DNA of 64,000 nucleotides, taken from positions 62,001 through 126,000 of the forward strand of contig JAAOMT010000703.1 of assembly GCA_016748015.1 (NCBI GenBank), written 5' to 3'. Origin of the DNA: Geosiphon pyriformis (Eukaryota; Glomeromycota; Glomeromycetes; Archaeosporales; Geosiphonaceae). This document shows positions 35,176 through 48,061 of this stretch, in pieces; the stretch's first letter is position 1; the number at the start of each line of letters is the position of its first letter. The notes beneath the pieces were generated by a model. It did no database searches, had not been told where the DNA came from, and worked only from the letters and a program-made list of their open reading frames with translations. The position numbers and the translations under genes were made by a program.

Positions 35176-37004
35176 TTATATATAATAAATACATAATTTG
35201 TATTTAGTTTAAAATATTAATTATTATATTATATTAGATAATAAATAAATTTTACTTATTAAATTAAAAAAATTATAATAATAAATAATTATTTATTAAA
35301 TAATTAATGCCAAATTAATAATTGAATTTGTATATTAATGCTTATTATTAATTAAATATTTAAAAAAACTGTTATTAAACCAAAATATTTACTTTATTAA
35401 CAATATATTAATAAATTTAAGTCAAAAATTTCAAGCAAAAAAACCAAAATATTAACTTATTTAAATAAATTAATTACAAGTATTATTCTTTTAAACACAT
35501 TTTTAAAAAATATATATAAATTAACAAAATAATTTAAAACAAAAAACACAAATTAATAATATTAATATATTATAAAAACAATATTATATTATAATAAATT
35601 ATTAAAATTAGTTAAATACAAAATTGAAAACAAAGTATTATTATATTATATTAAAGCAAAAAAACAATAAAATAGAAAATTTAATTCTAAATAAGATAAA
35701 TTATTTTATATTTATTAAATATTTAACAATAAAATATATAAATTATAATTAAAAAACAAAATTTAAAATTAATTATAATTATTAAACACAATTTATATTA
35801 AAATTAGTTATTAAATTAATATATATATATAATTAATATATAACAAAAAAAGTTATTATTTTTAATAAAAATATTATAAAAAATATTTATTTATTGACTT
35901 AATTATTATTTAGCATATTATAAAATTAAATATAACAATACTTAAATATTCAAAAAAATTTTGCTAAAATAATAAAATTTTAATTATATAAACAACACAA
36001 AAACACCAAATAACTATTTAAAAATGTTTTAAAAAAGTATTTAAAAACTCAAAAATAATAAAACACTTTAATCTTAATATAATAATATGTAAAAATTGGA
36101 AATAACAAATTTTATTAGTATATTATTGAAAAATAACTGAATATTTATATTAAATAATTCAAAACAATATACTAATTATATTCAATTTTTTAAAATTACA
36201 ATACAATATTAGTGTATTTAATAATAATAAATTAATTAAAAAAAATGAATAATTAGATTAAAAATTCAGTAAAATATTAAAAAATTCCAAAAATACTAAA
36301 AATAACTAAAAATATAAGATATTTTATTATTAAAAATAAATACATATACAAAAAATATAAGTTAATAAAAAATAATATTAATTAATTAAAAACTTGAAAA
36401 TTATTTTTATTTTTAAATTAAAACACATTTTATTTTAAATAAAAATTTATTATATAAATTAAAAACATTATATAACAATTTAATACTTTATACTATTATT
36501 AGTTATTAATTAATACCAAAAAAATAAACTTTATTGCTTATTCTAAATTAATAACTATTAATAAAATATCAATTTTTTATTTTTTTACTCTTTATTTTTT
36601 TTTCTTTTGTTTTTACAATAATTTATATATATTTTTATAAAATTTATAGTTTTTAATAATTAAATTTGATTGATATAATTTTTATTAATTTAATTATGCA
36701 AACAAAAACTTTTTAATATACTTTGAATTATTTTATTTTGACTTATAATACTTTTATTTCTACAATAATTTTGGTAAATTTTTTAAAATACAAATTAATT
36801 TTGATAAACTTAAATTGTTACTAAATTTTATTGTTTATACACTTGTAAATTGTTATAAATTGGATTATTAATAAAATTATAAATTAAACAAACTAAATAA
36901 CTAATAATTAAATAATTTATGTTAAATTAATAATAATAATCAAAAATAATTATAATATGCAATTTTTTTAATTTTAGTAAAAAAAATTTTATAATTATAA
37001 TTTA
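35176..37004. other. AT desert, nothing recognised
   Basis: 1.8 kb of near-pure A/T sequence. Short T-rich and A-rich runs near 36,560-36,620 resemble the core of element S, and a block at 36,655-36,700 (TTTATTAATTTAATTATGCA) recurs in similar form near 42,620-42,650. No readable coding remnant. Confidence 0.4.
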
Positions 37005-39895
37005 AGAATAGAAAACTGTGGCTAATTCTTTGAAACATGCATAAAGTATACAATTCTGTTAGGTGCTATTATTTGAAAAACAGTTTGACTAGAATTAAAA
37101 TATGTCTCTATTTTATTAAATTTTTTAAGAATATATACAATGATTAAATCAACTAAATAATAACAGATTTTGGGTTTATAGAAAAATATACTGTTTATAA
37201 TAAATTGAATCAAAATAAGATATTTTTGTTTCTATTATGGAGAATTTTTTACAATTCTTTGTTCTATAAAGTTAAAAAGCATAATAGTTTATATAGCTAC
37301 AAATTAAATTCAAAATTTTTCACACAAATTAGCAAACAGAATTCCAAAAATAGCATGACATTTTTTCTGACAGCAAAAACTTTTGTGAATGACAAAATTT
37401 GAATTAAAAATAGCATGAATACTATTTAGTATATTTTAAATATGGCTAATAAATTTTTTCAAATTAATAACATTTTAATTAATAAAGATAAGACAGTTAT
37501 CATACTTATTAATTAAAGAGTGAAAGTTCTCTGTTTAGTAATAAGTAGATCAAATATTTTAATAGTTAAAAAGGATAAATTACATAAATACTTAAATATT
37601 TTTTTGTTCACAAATAGTTTTTTCAAACCAAGTATTATTAAAATTTATTTGAATATTAAGTTTTTTATAAATCTGGTTTTAAAAAAAACCATGTTTAATA
37701 AGCAGTTTTTGTATCTGGTGTTTGCTGTTTTATAACTAATAGTTAAATACAAATTACAATTTAATTATGTTTTAACAAACATATACAAAAAGTAGAACAG
37801 ATTATTAAAAAAAGAGCTCAGATTCAAAGCCAATTTACTTAAAAACTTTTTTAATAAAATTATTGTCCATCCTAAATTGTATGATCTAAAATTATTTAAA
37901 CAATTAGAAACTAAAAATTCTTTAACAAATTTGGTAATTTTTGCTAATTTGAAAGATATTCTTAACAGATTATTCAAATACAGAGCTATGAATTTGCAGG
38001 TTATTAGTTAGATGTCTTAACAATTTTTTTGTTTTTTGGTTACATTATTAATTAATCTTATAAACTGCTTTTTAGCCAATATAACCAATACTTTTATATT
38101 GTGTGAATTATTATTGTATAATAATCTGTTTAATGTGTTTTAGATTAGTAGTAATGTTATTATTACAAATATTTTGGGCTTAAAACAATATTTGAGTATA
38201 GTAAATTTACTAAAAAAATTTGGTATTATTTTTGCAAACCAGCTTTTGAATTGTTGTAATATGTGTTTTATGTAAAATATATTTCATAAGTAAAAAAAAC
38301 TAAATTTTAAGAATTCAGTTTCTAATTGGTTCAATTCACTAATTAGATTTATTGAAAGTAGTGATCTAAATAATAATAGTGCTTTGGCTTCTTATTCTAC
38401 TTTTGTTTGATGCTTGAATGAATTTGGTTCTGTTTGTAAGCATTTTTTAAAAAATAGTTTTAATAGTATAATTGTATATATAGATAGTTTAATTAAGAAT
38501 TTAGAGTCTGTGGATGCTCATAATAATATTGTTACTTATTTTTTAGATATTGACATAAGTATAGAATTAAAGTGAATAGTTTATTCTCTTTGATCTTAGT
38601 AGAACTACAAGTTATTACTCTTGTTTTAAAATGTGTTCTAGTATTTAACTCAGTTGTGTTGTTTATAAATAATTAGTTGTTATTGAATATGAATGTTTTA
38701 ATTAGAAAAAATATTAGTTTTGATTTTTGTAATATATACTGAATAAAAAGAAAATATATTTATTATATTTTTATGTTTAAAAATTTATTAGTTAATTAAA
38801 ACAAAGTCCAAAATTGTTGGCAATAAACATGCTAATTTTTTTGCTAATGCTGCCACTATGTCTGATTTTATGCTATTTGTTAGAGTGTTTTGCTATTTTT
38901 TTGCTATTAAAGACAAACTTGTCTTTAAAAATATCTGTTATTTTGTTAAGTATCTTTTTAAAACAGTTAGTTTTGTTGGTTGGAATTCTAAATGTGTTGA
39001 TGATATTATAAACAAGTTTTTATGTAACTTGATTAATATACATAGAATATTTAATGTATAATATTCTGATAATTAAGTTTATTTAGATTTTATTAGCTCA
39101 GTCTTTATAATACTTTAATTTTACTTTATAAAAGCTCTACACTGCCAGTTGTTTATAGCCAAAAGAAAAAAATTATATAATTCAAGTTATTTTAGTGTGT
39201 TATATATTTAATGTGAGTTAATTAAAAACTCTAATTATATGTTTTCTTACATCAATAATAACTGTGCTAGGCTGGATCTAATTTTAAAAACTATTAAAAT
39301 GTGAACTGGTTTGCTAAATACCTATGCTACTAATAATATGATAATTTGGTCTCTGCATAAGACTGAATCTTCTAATTATTTATATATGTTATTGGCTAAA
39401 AACTTTGTAATAAGAAAGTAAATAGTGAATACAGTATACTTATTGAATGGCAAATCTAATAGTGTGTTATTGGTCATTGATTTGGTTTGGAGTTTTGCTA
39501 AAAATCACAGATCTACTATGTGATTGTTAACTGTCAAACTGAAGGTGCATTATAAAAAGCATGATTTTCTGTCATATAATAGATCCATAATTCTAGCTGT
39601 ATCTGGCTTGGAACCTGTATGGTTTTTTAAAATAATTCATGATTTTTGGTTTTAGGTTGGGTGTTCATGTTTGTTTTGGTTTATATTCTTGTCTATTTAG
39701 TATACGTTTTGGTTTTTTGCATAACTTCCCTGTTGTAAGTAGTTTAGGTGCATAATGCTGTCTTAATTGGCCTAAGTAGCTGGTTATATGTAGAAAGAGC
39801 ATGAGCCACACTTAATATAGGATCTTGTATGGTTTTATAATTTTAGGTAGTGGTTGGGCTGCACTTGTAAAACAATTAATAAAAAAATAAAAATT
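37005..39895 (+). mobile_element. LINE G, heavily degraded 5'-truncated copy
   Basis: Begins in the RT domain (KLWLIL, stop, NMHKVYNSV at about 37,015-37,070) and ends in the conserved tail (agctggttatatgta, 39,778-39,792) followed by an A-rich run near 39,880. More than half of the conserved residues are still legible, but stops occur every few dozen codons. No clear target duplication. Confidence 0.8.
37015..39755 (+). pseudogene. LINE G ORF2 remnant: RT, RNase H, C-terminus
   Basis: Legible in order: KNSLTRIKICLYFIKFF, IITDFGF, FLFLLWRIFYNSLFY, TAKTFVNDKI (RT active box, FVDD changed to FVND), MANKFFQINNILINKDKTV, LHKYLNIFLFTNSFFKPS, KQFLYLVFAVL, then RNase H-region words (IYIDSL at about 38,480) and the C-terminal words ALHCQLFIAKRKKLYN. 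The C-terminal end near the tail keeps more G+C than the middle. Non-functional. Confidence 0.75.
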
Positions 39896-40200
39896 TAACA
39901 AAAATTTTATTTTGTCTGATTATTACCCAAATTTGTGAACAAAAATTAATTTGTAGCCAAATATTAATTAAAATCAATAATTAAATCTTGAATTTATTCA
40001 TTTAATTGTTAATTAATGACAATTTTTTGTAAATCGTTGTATTTATACAAATTTCTTAAATTTTGTGTTAAAACGTAATATTTAATTTTTAAATATTGAT
40101 AATATGCAATTCTTAAAATTTTAAATTATATTGATTTTAAATTAGTTTTACATTTTGTTTAGCTTATAAACAATAAAGCTCAACAATCAATTTCTTATCG
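39896..40200. other. AT-rich spacer upstream of the gene island
   Basis: A/T-rich with no recognised feature. Base composition begins to change at about 40,195-40,205, where C and G rise visibly towards the gene. Confidence 0.5.
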
Positions 40201-40715
40201 AAACTTCGGATCAAACCTCCCTATTTTCATTCACTTAAACATAAGGATGTTATTCAACCAACCAAATTTAGATTTTGATTGCCATTCAAAAATTGAAAAA
40301 GATTCATAATCACGGACATCATTTACAAAAAAAGGAATTTGAATGGGCGGGACATATATTTGGAATCTCCGTTAGAAAATTTCTAAATAAAAATATTGTT
40401 TTTCATTATCTTTGAATCTGAATGATAAGTTTGGCATGCGTTTGTTTTATTTAGCAATATGTGGTGAATTTTAAGAAACTAGGCTGAGCACCTATCAAAA
40501 AACCTTAATTGAGTATTAATTAATCTTGTTTGTTTTGCCAAAGATGATGAATGATGGCTGATGTGAAAACTATGAGAACATATTTTATTGCAACACTTGT
40601 ATAATATATAAAGGGGAGGTTCTTCATAAATTTCTTGAGAGGAAAAAATATCTTTCTCAATATATTAAACATTAGGAATATTTACCCGTTATTTCAATAG
40701 CAAAATAATAATAAA
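40201..40715 (+). promoter_or_regulatory. Presumed promoter and 5' UTR of the membrane-protein gene
   Basis: About 500 bp of more mixed composition directly upstream of the start codon. It contains a GGGCGGG block at 40,345-40,351 and a TATA-like motif ATAATATATAAAGG at about 40,601-40,613, roughly 100 bp before the ATG. Neither is proof of function; transcription start unknown. Confidence 0.4.
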
Positions 40716-42011
40716 ATGGTCGCCTTAAAGGGTGTTATAGCTGTCGCAGTGTCTCTAGTCGCTTTAATTATCTTGATATTGACCTTTCCTAAATCCAATG
40801 GTAAAGCTTTTCCGGAGCAAGAACCTTCGTTAACTACTGGATTTCCAACTTGGCATTCAAAATTAAAAAGTATGCTTGCAAATAATAGAATTTAGATATT
40901 TTTATTTGGAATAATTATTGAAACTAATATTAAGAAATTTACCTAATATCTATCCAAAATCTCAGATTTCAACTTTGAAAAGAAATATGCCGCTATTGGC
41001 TTCGCATTTACCTTTGAATCATTAGGTGGTATCCTGGCTATTAAATGGGCATACAACAAAAAACAACCTCGACAAGTGATTTCCTACTTTTACAACGGCG
41101 TTACAGCGACGATAACAACTTCAGTATTCAACCATCTTATTGCGCTCTACACCATATTCACTGCATTGGCCGGACTTGCCACTTTGTTGTTCGACATCGG
41201 CAAATTGTGGGAGACTTTTGGCGTCTTTCATAATCTTTGGGAAGTGGCAGTCTTGCTATTACTTCAGCAAGGAGGCAAAATCAACAATATTTCAAGATAC
41301 ATTCTCACTCTTGGAATCTATATTTTTTCCGTGCACTTCATAGTTGTATTTCTGAATTGGCCTTTAGATGCAACCTTCTTCAAATTTCAAGGTAAAAATA
41401 TATATGGCTTCTTGAATTATTTCATTAAATAAAGAATTCTTGATTCACTTTTTACGTCTTCAATACAGGTCTCATATTCGATTTTGCCCTAGCGATAGTC
41501 TTCCCGATTATTTATATTAGCACAAGGAAACATGTGAGAGAAGAAGCAGAGACTCACATTCCCTTGGACAACCAAAATGATCCGCAAGAACATCAGGAAG
41601 ACGAACTAAAGCCCTATATAATTGATCATCCTAAACAACTTCTTTTATTAGTGGTTGCTTCATTAGTTCATGTGTTTGGTAATTTGGCTAACACTGCTTT
41701 TGCCAGTAGTGCTACTGCGTAAGTGAAGAAACTTTTCTTTTTCTAATTTTACTTTCATATAGATATCAAATAGCTTAATATTTAATTTTTTCAATAGTGA
41801 TATCATATTCCACGCGAGCTATGCCATTAGTTTTTCATTATATCCACTCTATGTCTTCTTGGATACACATGGCGCCAGTGTTCTTCCCCATAAACGAATC
41901 TATCTTCCAGAACCTCCAGTCTGGAAAATTGCCCTCATTTTTATTTGGTCTACTTTCCTATCATTATCCACCATTAGATTTTTGGTCGCTGCTCCGGAAG
42001 AAAGGGCCTAA
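40716..42011 (+). CDS. Four-exon gene for a multi-pass membrane protein of unknown function
   Basis: Exons 40,716-40,869, 40,966-41,391, 41,469-41,718 and 41,798-42,011 join in frame to 347 aa. Introns of 96, 77 and 79 bp have donors GTATGC, GTAAAA and GTAAGT and AG acceptors; intron phases are 1, 1 and 2. The start context (AATAAAATGG) is good, and no other ATG precedes it in frame. Eight or nine hydrophobic segments: about residues 3-24 (possible signal anchor), 59-81, 93-127 (may be two), 143-151, 163-183, 195-211, 250-272, 278-298 and 318-341. A hydrophilic, acidic loop lies between about 212 and 248. Trp codons are intact TGG throughout, unlike the surrounding elements. I do not recognise the family; transporter or receptor-like roles cannot be told apart from sequence. 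Confidence 0.85.
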
Positions 42012-43884
42012 TCAAATTCCAGATCAAATGTTTTTAACACTATTTTTGCTTATACTAAGTTCATAAACCAATCATTCCATTTTTGCTTTCTGCTTTCTGC
42101 TTTCTTTATTGTTTATGATCAGCAATTAAAAATAATAAGTCATCTCAAAATCTTTAAAAAATACACTATTAGTGCGAAATTTTTGTTTTACGTGATAAAA
42201 TTAAGTTTCTTACAGGATTAATAATTTAATATATTTAAAAAAAAAACAATAAAGTATAACATAAAAAAACCAAAATATCATAGCACTTTGCTACAAAAAT
42301 TTAATGAATTACCTTAAAACAAGCAATTTTTGCACTTGATCTTTTTATTAAAATAATTTTTTTGTAATAAAAAATAATCATAAATATTGTGAATCAAATG
42401 AAATTGTGAAACTTTCTTTAATTTTAATCAAACAAAATTAAAATTAACAATTTAGTAAAAGTAATTAAAATTTTAGTTTTAATAATAATAAAAATTATAT
42501 AAATTATCAATAAATCATAAATAATCAAATTGTGTTTAATTAAAAAAAACCTAATTAAAATCAAACTGCAAATATAACAAACATTATATATTTATGTAGA
42601 TTTTTATTAAATTGATTATATATTTGTTTTTGTTAATTTAATTATGCATTTGTTTTTTAAATAAAATATAAATATAAAAACTTTTTTTCCTTTTTATTTT
42701 TATGATTGCGCCCAAACTAAAAAGTAACACAGTTGCAATTCTTATTTTTAATATTATTTTACCAATTTTAATATTTAAAAAACTCTTTTTAAAGTAAAAA
42801 TCAAAACAACAAAAAAGCAATTTTTTTTAAAAACAACTAACTTCTTTAAAATAGTGAAAAAATATTATTTTTTTAAGTATTTTTTAAAGCACTATTTTTA
42901 TTTTAAAACCAGTTTTTTTTTATAAAAAATATAGTATTTGTATTAATTTTATAATATAATATTTAAAAAAACTACAAAAATTAAATTAAATTATATTAAA
43001 ATTATATTTTAGTTTTTACTTGGTTGTCTTGAATTAAAATTAGTTGCTAAAAACAATGTTTGGTTTTTTTGTATAAAATTTATATTTTAGACTTTATTAA
43101 ATATTATTATATAAATTAAGCCTAATAATTTTTTTTTATTACTTTTAAAATTGTAAAAAATTTTATAATATTTGTTTTGCTCTTGTTTTTACTATTGTAT
43201 TTTTGTATAATATTTTTTTAAACATTTTTTTTAACAAAATTAAAAATGTTTTGGTAGAATAATAAATATTAAATTAAAATTTATTGGCTTATAATAATAT
43301 TTTGTTGTATATTTTAAGTTTTTTAAAGCTGTTTTTGCTTTTTAATTAGTTTTAATAATAATAATAAATATTTGAATTTTTGTTAATTAAAAAAAGTTAT
43401 AACTTTTTAAAACCAAATTAATTAATTTTTTTAATTATATATTTTTAAATTAGTAACTAAGTTTGTTTTATTTTAGTTTTCTAATATTAATTATTATTAT
43501 TAATTTATTATTGTTATTTTTAAATTTAAAAAAAACTTTTAATAATATAATTATTAAAATTATATCTGATAAAAAACTTTTAAATATTATTATTATTATT
43601 AGTACCAAAATTTAAATTATTTAATTTTTGTTTGTAAAATCTAATTTATTGCTTTTTTCAACAGTTTTTAAGTTTTTTGTTGTATTTAAAATTTGTTGAT
43701 TATTTTACTAATTCTGTGTTTTATAGTAAAGTTATTGTTTTTTTAATAATATTTTATCTTAATTTTTTTTATTAATTTTACTAATAAAATATTTAAATTT
43801 AAATTATAATATTTATTTTAATTGAATTTATAATAATAAAAATAAATTTTCTGGTAAATTGAATACTTTTTTTAATTTTATTAT
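42012..43884. other. Gene 3' flank grading into AT desert
   Basis: The first about 120 bp have a repeated CTTTCTGCTTTCTG block (42,086-42,103). AATAAA at 42,248-42,253 could serve for polyadenylation. Beyond about 42,200 the sequence is A/T-only desert with no readable genes. The stop-free minus-strand run 42,638-42,820 looks compositional. Confidence 0.45.
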
Positions 43885-44760
43885 TGATATCAATAAAAAT
43901 TAAATTATTAATTAACATAAAATTATTTTTATAATTCTTATTATTAATTAATATATATTACTTATTATTTAATTAAATTGTTAAATATTACTATTTAATT
44001 AATACAATTATTGCTAAATATATTAATTAGATTATGCAATATTTAGAATTATATAATATTTAAAAATTTGTTAAAATATTTAATAGTTTATTAAAATATG
44101 TAATATTTCATAAAAATAATTTGTAATTTGTTAAAATATACTTTTAATTTACCAAAATATTAGCAAAAAAAAATTAAATTATAGAATAATATTATAACAA
44201 ATTATATAAAAAAAAAGCTTCTTGAAAAAATATATTTTAGCTTAAAATAATTAATTAATTATAACAAAACAATCAAATAAAAATTTTTTTAAAAACAAAA
44301 TTTTTTTTATAATTATTAATGTTTAAAATTTACAAATTTTAATTAATATAATAAAATTGTTTAATTACCAATTTCAATATTTATTTATTAATTTTAAATC
44401 TAAATAGAAGATATTTTTTTTTATATTTTAATTTCTTTTGATTTTTTTTTTTTATATTATTAAATAACTTAAAGATAAAAATTTTTATAAAAAAATTAAC
44501 TTTTTTTGTAAAATAAACATACAGAGTAATTAATACAAAATTGGCTATTTTATTATATATTTAACAATATAAATAATTCAAAGTATAAAGAAATACTTTG
44601 GAAATAAATTAGTTTATTAAAGATTTACCAGCTTTTATTAATGATAAATTAATAATAAAATAATATTTACAATATTAAAAAAGATTAAAACTTTTAGTAA
44701 TATTGTAAATATTAATAAAATTTTTTTTAAAATTAAATTAAATATATTGTTAACTTAATT
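43885..44760 (-). repeat. Repeat family R, inverted copy R5
   Basis: The reverse complement matches R3 from the ATTACTAAAAG block (44,690s) through ATAGCCAATTTT (44,545 region) to the common GTTAATTAATAATTT end near 43,910. Only one of the two 65-70-bp internal units is visible. Strongly eroded. Confidence 0.55.
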
Positions 44761-47700
44761 ATTATTATACTTAAAAGTTTTAACCAATTCAAAAAAAAAA
44801 GTTTTTTTTTTTAATATAAATAATTTTAACAATTATAATTTAATTATTATTAATTATAAAAAATATATAATATGTATTTTATAATAAAAAATAAATTGAG
44901 TTTAATAAAAATATTATTAAAAAACTTATTTGTATTTATTCATTAAATAAAACTGTTATTTATTAGTTAAATTCTTTAAAAAAAAATTTTTTATTAAAAT
45001 TATTTATGTTATTACTAATTAATTATAATTACCAAAAAAAAATTTTTATAATATTTGGTAAATCTTACAAAAAAAAATCAAAAAAAATAATAGTAAACAA
45101 TAATTTATTGTTAAAAAAAAACAAAAATAGTTATAAAAATTTCTTATTTTATTGTTTTTAAATTTTATTATATCTTTTATTTACAATATTAAAGTAATTT
45201 TAAATTACCAAAAGAGTATTATTTAGTTAAATCTGTTTTTATATATTATATAAAAAAACGAATTATATAATATAAAACTTAGATTATATAAAAAATTATC
45301 ACAATATACTACAAAAAAAATAATAATATTAGTCATAACTATTGTAAAAATTCATCACAAAATCGAGCAATATATTAATAAAAATTATTTAATATTTATA
45401 AAAAACATTAAAAAATACATTAATAAAATTAAAAAAAATCAGAAATTAATTGTATAAAAAATTTAGCAAAAATAAAAACACTTACTTAAATACCAAAAAA
45501 AATTAATAAAAAAGCAATGTATTTATTTATTAAAAGACAAATTATACTATTTTTTACCAAAAAATAAGAAATAAATCTTATTAAAAACTATATTATTATT
45601 TATATTAACTCTATAAATGCCAAAAACTCTTAATTATATTTAAAAGTTTAAACAATATAGAAAAATATATTAATTACAAAAAAATATTTGTTATTATTTT
45701 AAAAACTTTTTTTTAACTAAAATTTAAAGTGAGTTTTAAAAATTGTAAAAAAGAGTTTAAATTAAAAGCTAAAAAAAACTTATTGAAAAATTAAAAATAA
45801 ACCAGTCTAAAAAGTTATAAAACCAATTATTAGAACAAATAATTAGTTTAAAATCTAAGAAATTTATAATTAAAAAAAATCTGAATATAAAAAAAATTAT
45901 ATTAAAAATATTTAAAAAATATATTTTTACTTTTTTTAGACTTGTAATTTTACTATTAAAAAAATTTAATCTTAAAATAATTATACTGTATATTACAAAA
46001 CTAAAAAAATTTTTTTAATAAAAAACAATATAAATATATATATAATTTAAAAAAACAAAAAAAGCTATTTAAGTAAATAACTAAACCAACAAAAAATAAT
46101 TCAAATATTAATATTTTTTTAAAAAATATTATTATTTATGATATTAAAGTTTTAAAAAAAAATCTACAAATTTTAACATTTTTAAAAACATAATATTAGC
46201 ATATTTTTGTAATTTAAATGCTATAATGTAACTTAAAATAAATTTAATAAAATATAATAGAAATACAAAATAAAAACATATATCTATTATTATTATAAAT
46301 ATGTAAAATATTTAATTATTAATATTAAACATATATAATTATTATATATTATTAAATATTTAAAAATTAATAAGTTAATATTTAATTATATATTAAAATT
46401 AAAAAGCTTATTATTAATAATTAATAATAACAAATTCAAACTAGTATTTGGAATTTTAAAATTAGCAAACATTAAACCAAAATACTATAATTTTAAAAAA
46501 CTTTAATCACATAAAATTCAATTAACAACTCACTTTAAACTACTAAAACTTTTTATTAATTTATTTAATATTTTAAAAATTCAAATTTTAAAAATAATAA
46601 CAATAAAAATATAATTAAAATCAAAAATTTTTTTAATAACCAAAATTTGAACCAAATAATACTATTAACAATTATTTTAAAAAAATAAAGTTATATTTAA
46701 AAAAACAATATTAAATAAAAATTATTTAATTATTATTATGTATGCAAAAACAAAATAAATAATATTTTAATCAAATTTATTTTAAATATATTTACTAAAA
46801 TTATTGTATTTGCAAAAATATTAATAATAGATATTACATAATAACTGACTAATAAAAACAAATACCATATTAAATTAAATTATTCAAAAACTTTTTATTA
46901 ATTATAATAGTTATTATGTCTAAATTTTAGTCTTTATAAATATTTTTAAAAACTTAATATTAATTAAAAATCTGTTTTTAAATACAAAAAAATCTAGTTT
47001 TTATAAGTTAACAATAAAAAACAAATCTATTATTTATATTAATTTGAATAAACAAAAAATAATAATAATAACTATATATAATATATTAAATAAAAATATA
47101 AAAAGTTTAATCTACTATTATTGTAATTATTGCATTAAAAAAAATATAATTATCTAAAAAACATAATAAATAGTACAAAAAACTATTATCAAAAAAATAT
47201 AATTGAATTAACATATTAAATAAAAAAAAATATTAATATAACTTACAAATATATAATTTTTATTTATAATTGTATAAAAAAAACACTATTTAAAACAATA
47301 TTTAATAGAATATTAAGAAAATTATAACATAATAAAAATAAGTTTTATAATACAATATAAATTAAAATAAAAAAAAACTGTTAAAATAATATAATAATAA
47401 AAAATATTTATTAAAATAGTTAATAAAGTTATTAACTATAACATATTTGATTTATTAAAAAATTTCAAAAAAATTACCAACAAATATTTTATTTATTAAG
47501 AATAAAAATAATATTTTATTTAAATTAATATTTATTTTTGCAAAAATTATATAATTAATATTGTAAAAAATATTAATACTAAACAAATTTTAAAATTTTT
47601 TTTAAAAATTAATAATATTAAAATTAAGTAATAAATTAATAAAACTTATTTAACAGTTTTGAATCAAAAAACTTTTTAATCTATACTAATTTAAAACAGA

Positions 47701-47904
47701 AAATTAATATCTAATACTTTAAAAATAAGTTGTTAAAAATATTTAAAAAATATTATTTAACTAATATCAAGTTTAATTTATAATATTTAAAAAACCAATT
47801 TATAATATTATTATTTAAAAATATTATTAAAATTAACTTAAAAATAATAGTTAAAATTCTATTAAAAATAATAATTTAAATAATATAATAATTAAGTTTT
47901 ACAA
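44761..47904. other. AT desert, nothing recognised
   Basis: 3.1 kb of almost pure A/T. I looked for the LINE and Gypsy protein words found elsewhere and could not place any with confidence. A short + strand run near 47,120-47,145 reads YYYCNYCIKKN, but it has no context. Confidence 0.4.
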
Positions 47905-48061
47905 AAAAAAAAATAAATATTGTTACTAATTAAAATTTAAGTTATTAATTAACATAAAATTATTTTTATAAATTTTATTATTAAATTAGTATATATTATT
48001 ATTTTAAATTATTATTTATTATTTTATCAAATTATTAAATTTTTTTTAATTAAATTTATTA
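47905..48061 (-). repeat. Repeat family R, 3' end fragment R7
   Basis: The reverse complement gives the common R end (TTTTATGTTAATTAATAACTT then TAGTAACAATA). The match runs up to the point where the tail of LINE H begins, suggesting that LINE H inserted into an R copy. Confidence 0.45.

Noticed and set aside
47120-47145. CxxC word (YYYCNYCIKKN) in the 44.8-47.9 kb desert as a zinc-finger remnant.
   Set aside because: Isolated, without matching words on either side; too weak to assign.
42000-48060. Mitochondrial or plasmid DNA origin of the extreme AT stretches.
   Set aside because: No mitochondrial gene words or tRNAs seen, and the stretches are continuous with nuclear retrotransposons and a spliced gene.
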